A DNA stretch of 64,000 nucleotides from Heligmosomoides polygyrus polygyrus (GCA_947396885.1 OX377205.1:74620969-74684968); one strand, 5' to 3'; shown: positions 22,010-32,720, counted from the stretch's first letter. Notes: a model not told the origin generated them from the sequence alone. Numbers and translations: made by a program.

Positions 22010-23087
22010 GCAAGAAACTCTAACCGCTATCATCCGCCGGTTTAAACTGGCAGCTGAGGCCGAAGCAGTTCAGAAAGCTGAGGAGTTCTGAGAACGTCAT
22101 CGTGAGGTACCTTAAGCGCTCTATTTGCAAACGCATTTTAGGACCGTTTGCTCTCCGAGTCTTCCCGCAATGGTCCACCGAAATCGGAAAAAAATGCGTC
22201 ACACAAGCCTCGCCTGCAATTTCGCACTCTGTAACGTTGCCTCTTCCTAAGCTACACTGTTCTTCTTTGGCCTACCACTAGAGCGTTTTACTGCCTACAA
22301 GACCCACAAGTTGCAGCCGAAACGATTTGAACTTGAAAGTGTTATTGCGCTCCGAACACGCCAGCGCGTGCAATTTGCAAGCGGTCGCCACGCCCTCGAT
22401 TGAAAAGTTCGACTCTATATGCATTGTTCACGGCGCACTCCAAAGGCTAGCTAGGCAGCCTTAGAGCAATTCTTTAGTAGGACGGCTGGAAATTTATGAT
22501 AGAACTCCCTAAATGCTCACTCTACCAGTTGTCGAACCCACTCGATTGATTGCTTCATCTCTATTCGCATTGCACACGGCGCACACTTAAGTTTCGCAGG
22601 AACAGATTGGAGCGATTCCCGAGTAGTGCGGCTGGAAATTTTTGATAAAACTCTCCAAACGGTTTGGAATAGTCTTGAAGGCTTTACATTTTCCAGTAAG
22701 GGAAGAGAGAAGCGGAGTGAACATGTATTCTCCCACTCGATTGATAGGTGCGATCCTGCACACATTGTGCACGGTGCACTCTTGGAGCATTCCATGCATG
22801 ACAGAGCACTGACAACGTAGGCCATGCTTGAGTTACTCCGAAAACATGCACGTGCTGGGAAATAAGGTGCTCTCATCGCAAGAGCCTGCTCCAGTCATTT
22901 ATTGGGTCACCCGCTGCGAAAATGCAGTGGTCTGGTAAAGCTTTATATATGTTCATGTATATCTCAAGGAGATGAATCGAGGAGATAAATCGAGTGGTTT
23001 CAGTAGTTTCTCAAACAACTCAAAATTGAACGAGATATGATCATGCGACGGTTTGGTCTTTTTTACCGCGTGACGCGGGCGGTATTG

Positions 23088-23605
23088 TACTGGATACTGA
23101 GACCCACAAATGGAAGGACAAAAGTGGTTTCACTGATGAATGTTCGAGTCGTCTAACTACGATAGTACCATATACTCCTTATATTCTTCAGAACTTCTCG
23201 GTGGTTTCAGAGGCTTCCACCTATTGTCATTGATGCTGAGAACACCTAATCATTCAAGATTAGATTGCGAAAAATAGATCTCATGTCTACGCTTGGTTAT
23301 GCAGATTGCTAGGCGTATTGCCGCCAAACTTCGCCAGTGTGAAGTTTGTGCCTTTATGAAATTCGCTGACCAACGCTTCCGCATGCCGCCGCTCTCTACT
23401 CGCTGGCTCCGGAGTGCTCCGAAGCGCTGAGAAAATACCTCCTTTGAGGTCATGTAACTACCATAGAGGGAGGCCTGCAGATAGCTGTGGATTGTGAACA
23501 CTGGTTGCTTGACCCTATTTCTGAAGATTTATGTTGCTTCTGAGTCTTGGTTTCCCGGTACAGGAGCACGTTTTAGTTGTTAATGATCATGTTTTATTCT
23601 TTTTG
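23088..23605 (+). pseudogene. 3' end of CR1/Jockey-like copy D2, separated by the foldback insertion
   Basis: Nearly identical to 47,570-48,089. In one frame it reads RLPPIVIDAENT, a stop, then SFKIRLRKIDLMSTLGYADC and TAG at about 23,312, the usual C-terminal SFK-RLRK-DL ending of CR1/Jockey-type reverse transcriptases. The remaining ~290 bp are the 3' untranslated part. The homology ends near 23,605 where the right copy meets the BEL relic. Confidence 0.8.
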
Positions 23606-24150
23606 TATTTTATTTTACTTTACTTTTGTTTCGTTGTTGTGTTAAAGTTTTACCTACTCTGCGCTAAAGTTTAAAGGAGCAACGGTTTATGATTATCATC
23701 ACTAGGAGCTCTGTAAATTTTCAAGCGATTCAAGCGTGACCAGGCATTTTTGTTAAGATAATCTACGGTTGCTATACTTAGAGTGGTCAGGTTTATTCTG
23801 CGAAGTGTTGATGCAAAAAGCCTATTAATCGAATATATCAGTTTTACTAAGTTAAATTATCATATTTTTATCTCAGTACGCTTTCTAGGGCAGCTGTCTA
23901 CCTGACGTTGTAAAATCTTCTTGGATTACGAACTATTTTGATTTTACGTGCTAGGTATATTGCGTACGGCGTTCAGGTGGCATGTTCCTTATTCTATAGG
24001 CCGCTTGGAATTGTTATAAGCGCCTCCTACAGGACCGTCTAGAGCACATGTTCTTCGTTGGCCCTCGCCGACATGCGCGCTGCCCGTAAAGGCTGGTTTA
24101 TCCAATTTGTTTAAACCACCAGTCCACAAACTTCTAACGAAAGTTTTAAA
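23606..24150. other. Unassigned AT-rich stretch
   Basis: T-rich sequence without an open frame of note or a recognisable repeat elsewhere in the window. Confidence 0.4.
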
Positions 24151-24153
24151 TTC

Positions 24154-24184
<31 letters not shown>

Positions 24185-24195
24185 CTTCTTCTTCA

Positions 24196-24593
24196 GCGTT
24201 TGTCTCGCTTCATGGCGGGGTCCGCTATTCTGGTGTCATGACGCCACCTTTCCCGATCCAGCGCTAGGTCAGGGTGAACACCAGTAATCATCAAGTCCGC
24301 ATGTAGCGTATCTAACCAGCGCTGCTTCGGGCGCCCTCTAGGCCGCTTTCCTATTACCTCGAAGTTAATGCCTATCTTGCGGTCGCTGTCTTCTTCTCCA
24401 CGCAGAACGCGGCCGTACCATCGAAAGCGAGCTTCGCGCATCTTGTCAGCTATTGGCGCGACACCGAACGTCTGCCGAATAGCATCATTTCGGATGCGAT
24501 CCAGGCGCGTAACTCCTGCCGTCCAGCGCTGCATCTTCGTTTCCATTACGCTGAGGCAACTTTCCGCTTCCTTTGTCGCAGGCCAACACTCAG
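24196..24593 (-). pseudogene. RTE retrotransposon, C-terminal fragment with (CTT)n tail
   Basis: A minus-strand frame of about 130 codons covers the C-terminal domain of an RTE reverse transcriptase: AECWPATKEAES, RWTAGVTRLDRIRNDAIRQ, REARFRWYGRVLRGEEDS, KRPRGRPKQRWLDTLHADL and GVHPDLALDRERWRHDTR, stop, followed on the minus strand by a (GAA)n microsatellite (24,157-24,194). The simple-repeat tail and severe 5' truncation are hallmarks of an RTE insertion by target-primed reverse transcription. The frame is open throughout, so this copy is relatively young. A shorter tail of the same family is at 35,185-35,287. Confidence 0.92.
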
Positions 24594-24596
24594 CGT

Positions 24597-24690
24597 GCGT
24601 TCGGGGGGAATCGAACCCCCGAAACAGACTTGTCAGCGGGCAAAAATATTTCGCGTCGACCCGGGAGTCCCGGGAGTTTTAAATCCACTA
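24597..24690 (-). other. tRNA-like B-box segment next to the RTE truncation point
   Basis: On the minus strand a GGGGGTTCGATTCCCCCC stem-loop matches a tRNA T-arm, and GGTTCGATTCC is a perfect RNA polymerase III B box. I cannot form an acceptor stem or find a matching D-arm, so it is at most a tRNA remnant or a tRNA-derived SINE head. The CCCGGGAGTCCCGGG palindrome beside it is also noteworthy. Confidence 0.3.
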
Positions 24691-25020
24691 TAAGGTCTTT
24701 TAAAAATTAGATTCTTTTCTTCGTACCTTCTTACTGTTTTTTCTGCATTAAGCACCTCCGATTCGCCCTTCCTTTTCGTTTTTGAAGCTCTGTGATGTCA
24801 GTTTCTACTGTATTATAGGGGGACTACGCTTGTTTCCATGGAAAATCCGCCTTGATTAGCTTGGGAATGTTCGCCTGCCTTTATCCCTTATGTGGCGCGT
24901 CCTACGACGTATTCAATAAATAAATAAATAAACTATCATAACATCCCACGTTCGGCTCTCGATAAATCTTGGCATAGTAGTCCACGATGTTGAGAAATAA
25001 TATTTATCTCAAGCCACTCC

Positions 25021-25090
25021 AAGATTGGTAACACAGACAGCACTCAGGCTAACGTTTCGGCGTTCTCGCCTTCTTCAGAGCCTTTAGCAA
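25021..25090 (-). ncRNA. Hammerhead ribozyme-like core of a Penelope-like element terminal repeat
   Basis: On the minus strand CTGAAGA (25078-25072) is followed by a GGCG-AGAA-CGCC stem II (25070-25059) and GAAAC (25058-25054), then GTTAGCC. This is the conserved hammerhead core (CUGANGA, stem II, GAAA). Penelope-like elements are known to carry such ribozymes in their terminal pseudo-LTRs. Stem III would be only 2-3 bp, as in other elements of this type, and I cannot confirm stem I. Activity is inferred, not shown. Confidence 0.6.
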
Positions 25091-25099
25091 GTGGACTAG

Positions 25100-25860
25100 T
25101 GACGTCCACCGGGCACCCGCAGCTGGAAGTATAACGAGGGTGACACATCATAACGTCATTATCAGCTTCCATGGCAAAGCGGGCCGCGGCAACAGTGCCT
25201 TGAATAATTATTGCCACAGCCGCGTTGGCTGCACATCAGCTGCTAACTCTGCCGTGAATGTGGAGGCCTTAAGAGATATTGGCTCGGCGAGAGTGGGAGT
25301 AAGGAGAACGACTAAATGAATAGGAGGAATATTGTTGCTGTCGGACAGTTAACGGTATCAGGCGGTCTACCAATACCGATTTGTTTCATCTCTGTTTCCA
25401 CAGAGGAAACACTTTGGATTGAGACTCTCACAATCTGTTCCTCGCGACGTAGTAGGGAGCGTATGCTTTGGAGAGCAAATCACATATGCGCGATAGATAG
25501 TGGATAGGTCTCATAGGAGCAGTTTTGAAGGTTCCGCCCCAAGGTACCCCACTCTACTATTCTACAGAGTGAGGCTATTTTTTTTACTGTTATGAAAGTA
25601 AGAAGGCGTAAAAAGAAAAGAACACGACCGGCGTATTCTGTACTCTTGATTTATGACGAATCCCAAACCAGACGTTTGGTAGCCGCTAGGGCGCTGAGCG
25701 TCTGGTAAGGACAATAAAAGTTGAGTCAACACATAGAAGTTTTGGCTTTGCTCTTTAGCCACATTTTTCCAGGTCTTCCCTTTTAAGCGAGATTACCGTT
25801 TCCCCTTCAGGAAATCACTCGTTCAGCCTTGCATGATGTACGTGTCCATGGAGGATTTTG
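25100..25860. repeat. Noncoding tail between two hammerhead-bearing terminal repeats
   Basis: The interval separates the two ribozyme-like cores and carries no coding domain. It contains a GGTTTGGGATTC...CCAGACGTTTGG...GCGTCTGG stem segment (about 25,640-25,710) that resembles 63,760-63,890. It is probably the untranslated/pseudo-LTR part of the Penelope-like element to its right, with later insertions. Confidence 0.45.
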
Positions 25861-25919
25861 AAGATTTCCCACAACTTGTTTCTCATGTGATAAAGCTGGC
25901 TGCAGCTGTTAACCAGGAT

Positions 25920-25985
25920 TGGTATCAACGTTTGTTCTGGCTAAAGCTTCGGCGTTTTCGCCTTCGTCAGAGCCTGAAAGAGTCG
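25920..25985 (-). ncRNA. Second hammerhead-like core (degraded)
   Basis: On the minus strand CTGACGA (25970-25964), stem II GGCG-AAAA-CGCC and GAAGC (25950-25946) repeat the arrangement at 25,054-25,078, followed by TTTAGCCAGAACAAACGTTGATACC. The base after the GAA triad is changed (GAAG instead of GAAA), so this copy is probably inactive. It lies about 200 bp downstream of the GIY-YIG frame, the expected place for a 3' pseudo-LTR. Confidence 0.55.
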
Positions 25986-26179
25986 AAAGAACATTTAGAA
26001 ACTATGCGCTCGGACACTATTTCATCTTACAGAATCTATTTCCTAAGGAAACAAGGAGTCAAGAGGCGAAGTAGTAGAAACCAACAACACTGACCTTAAC
26101 GGTGGGGAGGTCGAGCTGATCCACTGGCCACTCAGCTGGGCTGGGCTGGGCTAACTCAGATGGGTGGGCGAGCGTATAC

Positions 26180-26815
26180 TTACGGACCACCTGCCCAGGG
26201 ACCCCCTTGAGCACGACGATGTAGGTCAAACCCATAGAGGTCGACGAAGGGCGCCTGCTCTCGCGTTACCTTGATGCATTCTCCTTGCGGTCGATTTTTG
26301 GATTTCGGGCCCAGCAATCCAAAACGCCTCGACGCCTCGAGTGTTCTGCGTGCTAAGATGTCGCGCTCGCGTGCCAAGATCATAACGGCCACCCGAACCA
26401 TTGCGCCGCCGTGGCTTCGGACCCTGGGCTCCCCCAAAGGGGTAGACACTTTGGACTTCCTTAGGCCTTCCACGCGTTCCTTAACCCTCGTACAAAGGGG
26501 ATTGCCCGTTCCCCCCCCCCCCCCCCCCCCGATATACCTCCCTCCACATTGCTTGCAGGTAATGAGATACACCCCGATGTCATTCAGCCTCCTCACTTCC
26601 GAACGGTCAGATAGCGACAGTCTTGCTCTAGGTATCTGTGCCCTTGCGCCGATAAAAGACTGAGATAAATCTGATTCAGAAATGTTCATGTGAAAATAGT
26701 TAAGAAGTGGAATGCCAATTCCTATCTGATGCGCATTTTCTTTTTTTTTTTTGAAGCGACTGCTCAAATCTACAAATTCGTGCAATGAATTCAACAACAA
26801 TAGCATCTCCACCAA
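26180..26815 (-). pseudogene. Penelope-like element, GIY-YIG endonuclease C-terminus (left copy)
   Basis: Open minus-strand frame of 211 codons. ISESDLSQSFIGARAQIPRA (residues 44-63) leads to the GIY-YIG endonuclease: GVYLITCKQC (81-90), RYIG (93-96), TRVKERVEGL (109-118), LARERDILARRTLEA (147-161, the conserved Glu segment) and KNRPQGEC (173-180), ending VDLYGFD. These are the motifs of the nuclease that follows the reverse transcriptase in EN-containing Penelope-like retroelements. The reverse transcriptase is absent. A run of 20 C (plus strand, 26511-26530) encodes polyglycine directly after the YIG motif and probably ruins the fold. The first ~45 residues are not family-like, so the start is arbitrary. 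Mirror copy at 42,940-43,440. Confidence 0.85.
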
Positions 26816-27486
26816 TTTATTGGAACAAGATTAGGTTACGATTTAACCCCAGAGGCCCCCGCCTTCTGATGGTCGTGGCTGGCGTGGTATTCCTCTCGGT
26901 GGTTTTGGTGGTGGCGAGGGTGCTCGAGGAGGTGACGGCTGACGATTCCATCTAAAATACGAGACATAAAACTATACGTTGGCTGAATCCTTTTAGACAC
27001 CAAGACCACTCTGGAGAATTGCCCCTCGTTCATGCACGAGCTCCATAACGACATTTGTGCTGCATTCGAGTAATTCACGTCTATACACGCCTTTACATGC
27101 AAATTTCAACTCATCGGTGACGCTTGCCAGCTGACGAGTGCCACAAAAAGCCATTTCCCTCTTGACTGCGACCCACAAAGGTCGTACCACGGGTCCGTCT
27201 GGTTGTGTGGCGCTGTCCTACATGGTAACCTCCCACCCCCGAGCCTATCAGCGAGACAGGAGCTACCCCCACCCCCTGCTGGGGAGCGTGGCGTCAGGGG
27301 GTACACCGGTGTTTTGCGGACCGGAAACTTTTGTTTTGCGTATCAAAGGTTTCATAAGGCAGCCGTTAGACTCTTGGTGAGCCTAGGGGTTGGGGTTGGG
27401 TGAGTAAGGGGGATGAGAGGAAGATCGCACGCCCCCAGCAGGAGGTGGGTGTACCTCATGACCGTCCCCCCCCCCCCCCTCCCCGG

Positions 27487-27807
27487 TTAGCGATGGAGAG
27501 AAAGTGTGATAGAAGGCTGTCTGCGCCCTTCTAGCTCAGAGATCGTGCGTCGGCGTCCATCGTGACATTCGATCGATCTCATGTGCGCCCGCGATGGCCA
27601 TCCCGGAAAGTGGATCATGGTGCACTGGATAGTGGGTCCCTTGGTGTGAACGAGGTGAGGTTCTGTTCCCCAGCGTTGTGGCAGCTGACTACGCGAGACT
27701 TGAGCAGCTTCGACGTGAACGCAACTTTGAGACATTTTTGCGCATTTTTCCAGCCGAATGCGTTTCGCCGCTCGAAGGGCGCAGAACCCTGCTGCGGACT
27801 CCCCTGA
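27487..27807 (-). repeat. Nested inverted-repeat unit (partner 28,290-28,583)
   Basis: In reverse complement it resembles 28,290-28,583 at moderate identity (CTCAGGGGAGTSCGCAGC, CGAGCGGCGAAACG, GGACGCCGACGCRCGATCTC). The two face each other across about 480 bp, as in a TIR element of roughly 1.1 kb. The arrangement is repeated in the other arm at 41,064-42,130. The open frames of 125-183 codons here overlap in several frames and show no domain. Confidence 0.7.
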
Positions 27808-28289
27808 GCGACAAAAGCAGTTTCCACTTGAGCAGCTTGGATGGCACCCTCCTGGAGTCCATTCCCTAGCCTGGTTCTGCACTCGAAGCGCGCAGTACCC
27901 TGCGATCCGCATTCCCTGGGCGACGAGAGGTGGTGTAATGCTAGGAATGAAAGATTTCACGCTCCATCGCCAACGCGCGCCTAACGGTACTCATCCGGGG
28001 GTGTGTTTCAGGATCGTGCTCGTGACCCTAACTGCGCCGATTTGGAAGCAAACGATGGAAACCCAGAGAACGAGAAGGCGGAAGAGCTTCACATGTTAGT
28101 CTCAGCTTAATGTCATAAAGAGCGTTCGCTCTAAATTCTGATGGCGGTTATCCTTCCGCCGCTAAAACGCGAGCGCTCATCAAACGCGCACACCTGTCGC
28201 AATATTTGAACCAACGAGTTGACATCCGCGTGATCGTTCTCACACATCTTTGCCACAGAGCGCAAAATCTTTCCTTCTTAGCCCTGCGC

Positions 28290-28583
28290 GCTCAGGGGAG
28301 TGCGCAGCTGGGTTCTGCGCTCTTCGAGCGGCGAAACGGAAAAATACGCAAAAACCGCCTCAAAGTTGCTTGCACGTCGAAGCTCCTCAAATCCCGATTA
28401 TTCAGCCGAGGTATAAATATGCCACAACGCAGGAGAACCAAATCACCGCCTCCCTGCATGAAGCGTGCCACTGCACCACGATGTGGTTGCCGGGAGTGCC
28501 ATGTCAACGTGGACGCCGACGCGCGATCTCTAAGCTACGAGAGCGCAGACTGCAAAAGACTACGGCTCACTTCTATGACGTAA
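28290..28583 (+). repeat. Partner of the nested inverted-repeat unit at 27,487
   Basis: See 27,487-27,807: these ends contain the same GC-rich words in opposite orientation. No coding function is assigned. Confidence 0.7.
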
Positions 28584-29266
28584 CGCTACCGCACGCGGCT
28601 GCGCGGAGGCAGAAGAGCCGTCACCCTAATTTCTTCCTGAATAGCCACAATTTCGCCCACGCACAATTGCTTAACTTGTTCGGTTCTCTGGACGAACTGC
28701 GCAGTAAGCTGCGACCACCTCCCGCATTTCTCTTGTACTATAGACACAAAGTTCACCGATACTGCGCCACTGACGTCCTGACGTTGACGTTAAAGACGTG
28801 AGGAGGACGTGGATCCTCGCTATCCGACTATGGTGGGTGAAAAGATTTCGCCAAAAAATTATATAGCTAATTAGATAATTATATAAGGAATCTAAAAAGA
28901 CCTTTTCGGAAATGAGGGCTATGACATCCAGCAGGGTCTGCCGTGGTGCACAAGCGTGGTGTGTAGCTCTTGGACGTAGTAATGCTGGTGTGTGAAGTGC
29001 AATAAGTGACAATGATAATGATATCACCGGCAGGGTGTTGGTCATCCACCGCCGAATCTGACTCCGAGGGTTGTGCTTTCTCGGACATTCGCGTTCTAAC
29101 GCATCAGCTTCCTCCGTCAACTGAGCCTCCTAATCCTCTTTGTAGCACTCATTCCGTCTTTCAGCTCAATCAACCGCCGGGAAGTCTTTGACCAAATAGT
29201 AGTAAATTCCAGGTGAAATATCAGCAGCTGAAAAGCTGAAAAGCCTACAGGACAGCGACTCTCCAC

Positions 29267-30774
29267 CAGGGATGAGCGGATTAACCGTTATCCATTATCT
29301 GTTATCCGGCTTCCGGGGGGTTTTGGCCCATCCGTTTTGTTGTTCGTTATCCGGCGATTTTGGGCCAGATAACGAACAACAAATTAGCTGAATCTTAGCT
29401 TTCGACGTGGTGATGGGTGGACTATGTACAGGATCCTTCACGATCATAAGAGTGGTCGTCAGAAACAACGGAAGTATTGAAATCTATAAGTGTTAATTGA
29501 TTATTCCGTGTTCGTGTTAATTGATTATTCCATATTCATACTGTTAATTGATTGTTAGTGTTAATCTCCTCACTTGGAGACTGGCTACATAGTTTTGAAG
29601 ATATCTAATTTCCAGCCTTGCAGAAGGCCCTCTAAGCCTGTGCCATACTTATATGAGGCCTACTTAGCACAGCATTGTTCATTCATCTCAGGTCATGTGC
29701 TGACAAAGAAGGCATACAAACTGCTACTAGCAATCGTCATAAGTGGAGAGCCGCATCCTGGGAAGCATTTTTTACCGCCGATCTTTCCATCGTGTCATTT
29801 GTGGCTGCACGATTGCAGTATGTTCGACATGATTGCAGGCGGTAATGGTACCTTTTAAGCCATATGCTGTCGTGAATTATCAAAAAATACTGCAGTACAG
29901 AGTTGAATGCTACAAAAGAAATAGGATTAATCCAAATACATAGGGTAAGCAATCTCTTCATTAAAAAATTCTGGGGGAGCAATAAACTACTAAACAAACT
30001 TATCATCGTAGGTGCTGAAGACATGTAGATTTGTTTTAATTTGTGAGTTTTTTTTTGTGAAACTTCTGCAACATAGGGAATACCTCCGTTTTGGGGCTAA
30101 GTCGGATATTCTTCCTCAGATCCAGAAGGTCTGGATGTCATAACTCTTTGAGTGTGCGTTTCCCATACACAAACGCTTGCAGTTACTACCCAAAAGTTAG
30201 TATTTCATCCATCCCAGATAATTCCACGTTGATGTACCTTGGATCTTGGGATGCTATCGAGCAGCAACAACAATAACGGTTCATAGCATGTGCAGGACAA
30301 GATCGCTATGTGAAGTTTGTTTGGCTGGATGTCTCCTGACTTCTTCTTCTTCCAGAGACATCGGAAAAATTGCTCTTCTAAGGACTACTCTATTCTTCAA
30401 CTGCTCTAATGAAAAAAAGTTGAGCGCAGAGTAAGGCTGATAAATAAGACAATCCAACCGACCCCTTGGAAACAGGTGAAAGGTGGGTATGTTGCTGTGC
30501 GTTTGTCTCCCTACGGATGTGCAAAAAACCGATAGAGCATCGTTAATGTGGCGACTGAGAAACGTTTAAAAAACAGTACTAAAATATCTAGAAATGGCTT
30601 ATAAATTAACAGTGCTTTAAGTCCTAATCTGTTGTTGAAATTAGTGCAATTCAAAACGAGTTTTAATTTTAGTTGTTTGTTCGCTATCCGTTTTTCCGTT
30701 ATCCGGCCATTTTCGGACAAAATTATCCGTTATCGTTATCCGGTTTTCAAAATTTCATTATCCGCTCATCCCTG
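29267..30774. mobile_element. hAT-like element with 8-bp target duplication (left arm)
   Basis: It begins CAGGGATGAGCGGATTAACC and ends ATTATCCGCTCATCCCTG, inverted termini of about 15 bp. Flanks are CTCTCCAC (29259-29266) and CTCCCCAC (30775-30782), an 8-bp target duplication with one difference. Both features fit the hAT superfamily. Subterminal CCGTTATCCGG words occur at both ends. No transposase domain is present in the 1.5 kb; the frame 29574-29858 is unrecognised. Confidence 0.8.
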
Positions 30775-30861
30775 CTCCCCACCCTTAAGTTCAGCTATTA
30801 TATTCTTATATTAAACTTTTTTTCCTTGGATTGCAGGGCCCCGGGAAAGGGTGAGTGTTTT

Positions 30862-30972
30862 AGATTCCTTACATTATTATCTAATTAGTTATGTAATTTT
30901 TTCGCCAGATCTCTGCATCCACGATCTGGCGAAAAAATTACATAACTAATTAGATAATAATGTAAGGAATCT
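30862..30972. repeat. Perfect 50-bp hairpin, 11-nt loop
   Basis: Left arm 30862-30911 and right arm 30923-30972 are exact reverse complements with loop TCTGCATCCAC. A related inverted sequence (CGCCAAAAAATTATATAGCTAATTAG) lies at 28,849-28,890. The mirrored site at 38,842-38,883 has lost most of the stem. Confidence 0.97.
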
Positions 30973-31239
30973 ACCGCAGTCGGATAGCGCTCGTGGATTA
31001 CAGGTTCAGCATTGCCGACGTTATGGTGTCCAGCGTCCAATGACGTGTACCACAATGTAGCGGACCTGCCAAACATACCCCAAAATTCACTTGCTGTCTA
31101 AACCGATCAAGCTGTTTACGTTATTTCAAGCGCAAATCATTTTATTAGCAGTCAAACAATGCAAAAAAATTTGCGGTGCTCTGTACATTACCAATTATGC
31201 TATTATCAATCTTTATAGATTAACGACTGCCGCTACTTG

Positions 31240-31360
31240 TCTTTTTCCACCTGTGGAGTCCTCCTACAGCTTGTTTCGCAGGAGGGCATAGTGTCTTGGT
31301 CCAGGCATCCATGCCCTTGCACCTACGAGTGATTGCGATAAATCAGGCGCAGAAATGATG
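31240..31360 (-). pseudogene. Penelope-like fragment (left arm)
   Basis: The mirror of 38,440-38,551, where the plus strand reads NISAPDLSQSLVGARAWMPG. This matches the segment just before the GIY-YIG domain of the larger Penelope-like fragment (NISESDLSQSFIGARAQIPR). Only about 40 residues remain. Confidence 0.6.
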
Positions 31361-31928
31361 GTCTGAAGACAATTACGAGGCGGAGCGACAACACCTTAAT
31401 GATGTCGCATTCCTGTTCTTAAAACTGCTGCTAAAACTTTCAAGTTTTTGCTATGCACTTAATAATACGTCTCTGCGTTGCGTCTCTACCACTCCTTCAA
31501 AACAAGAATACGCTATATTGCTGAATATTGAGATGCTTTCAAAGTTTCTTGCCTCGAGGGGTCTGGTTTTGGTCCCAGCAGCGGGTTCTGTCGCTGTAAT
31601 TTCTGGTTTTTCATCTCACGTTCCGGGCTTCTATCTCTTGATAGGGCCTCACAGTGGACGACCAGTGACGCAGCCTGAGCACAAACACTTCAAAATTTTC
31701 ATAAAAAAACTATGCTCCATGAGTTAAGCAAACACTAGCTCACCAAAAACAGCAGTGCAAGAAGATGATACAACCGGTGTTTCATTCTGCTCCAGAATGA
31801 TTGGCCAACAACTAGCAGAGCCCTTATAGGATCGACTATCATTTTCTGTCATTCTGTGCTAGCTATCATTCGGCTATCATCAAGTGCTTTGAAGATTGTT
31901 GAAGATGGAGTCTTTTCACACCACATAA

Positions 31929-32063
31929 GGCCTATGTCATACCACCGCTCACCCCGAGCGAAGCCTCATGATAAGCTCTCATATCGATCGGGCGAAGCGA
32001 TGAGTCGATATGGGAGACTATCTTTAGGCTTCGCTCGGGGTGGGCGATGGTATGACATAGGCC
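31929..32063. mobile_element. PIF/Harbinger-like MITE, 135 bp, TAA target duplication (left arm)
   Basis: The ends GGCCTATGTCATACCACCGC and GCGATGGTATGACATAGGCC form long inverted repeats of about 55 bp, flanked by TAA at 31926-31928 and 32064-32066. Three-base TWA duplications are typical of PIF/Harbinger elements. The mirrored copy is 37,766-37,884. Confidence 0.8.
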
Positions 32064-32561
32064 TAACCCTAGAATGGTATTCCTCAAGAAGTTTACACAG
32101 TCTCACCTAGCAAATATCATCTGGCGGCTCCAGCCAGCAGTGCCTCTAGTAGCCGTTCACTCTGCCTCGTCTACGTAGAGCAAGGAGACAATATGTGTGT
32201 TGTCTTACAGGTTGTCTTACATATTCCCCAACCAATAAAGCTCCTTTGTCAGGAAAATTTCCCAGGATTCAGCGAAGCTCTCCAATGAGTACTGATCTGC
32301 TATTTGCAAAAGACTTAAATAAACATGAACAGAAACAGAGGTAAGAATGCTGAGGGGAGGAGGCATCACAGCTTTGATGAGAATGGTTTGCGAAACATTT
32401 CGAGGTGTGGAAGGAGAGCTCGTTTTCACGGTGAGGTTCAAAGGAAATTTTAAGTGTCATAGTTAAGATAAAACTATCGAACATAGTGAGCCGAAGGCCG
32501 GATGTTGTCTTAAAGGTTCAGTGTTACTGCCTGAGGTTTTCTACTGTGTCAAATGTATCAC

Positions 32562-32720
32562 CTACCGTCCCATGATTATCGAATTGCTCGAGTGGGCGCC
32601 GGGAGCGTCTCCATTCGTCCCTGTCGCATGCCACAGTGCTCCAATGCATCTTCCTCGCTCGAGGGACAAGAACAGCGTCATATCGTTGGTCCAGGTTTTT
32701 CTCGAAGCAACGTTGGTGGG
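32562..32720 (-). pseudogene. RTE C-terminal tail (left arm)
   Basis: Mirror copy of 37,118-37,264. The minus strand in one frame gives FEKNLDQRYDAVIV-like and KMHWSTVACDRDEWRRSRRP-like sequence, the extreme C-terminus of an RTE reverse transcriptase related to fragment C (HWNTLACNRDEWRRC). Too short to be functional. Confidence 0.65.

Larger units (their letters stand above)
17586..23087. mobile_element. 5.5-kb foldback transposon with long modular inverted ends
   Basis: The outer ~150 bp are inverted repeats: AAACCGTCGCATG near 17,604 and its reverse complement near 23,042, continuing through TTTACCAGACCACCGCATTTT-like sequence to about 17,735 and 22,910. Inside each end lie ~150-bp units containing CAATGCATATAGAATAGAACCTATCAATCGAGTGGG-like sequence (starting about 17,880, 18,068, 18,232, 18,343 and 18,490 on the left; three units inverted at about 22,390-22,800). 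Next come inverted modules with CTCTTACTCGCCCATATTTG (18,921) and CAAATATGGGCGAGTAAGAG (about 21,989). The insertion interrupts CR1-like copy D2; the uninterrupted site is at 47,568. No transposase is recognisable, so it is non-autonomous or decayed. A few bases at the junction are not conserved, so no target duplication can be stated. Confidence 0.75.

Noticed and set aside
24597..24690. Intact tRNA gene on the minus strand
   Set aside because: T-arm and B box are good, but no acceptor stem or D-arm can be paired.
26271..26663. 130-codon plus-strand frame with a proline run
   Set aside because: Shadow of the Penelope-like nuclease; the prolines come from the C20 tract.
27487..28801. Several 70-183-codon frames as host genes
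   Set aside because: Overlapping frames on both strands inside inverted repeats, no motif, different in the mirrored arm.
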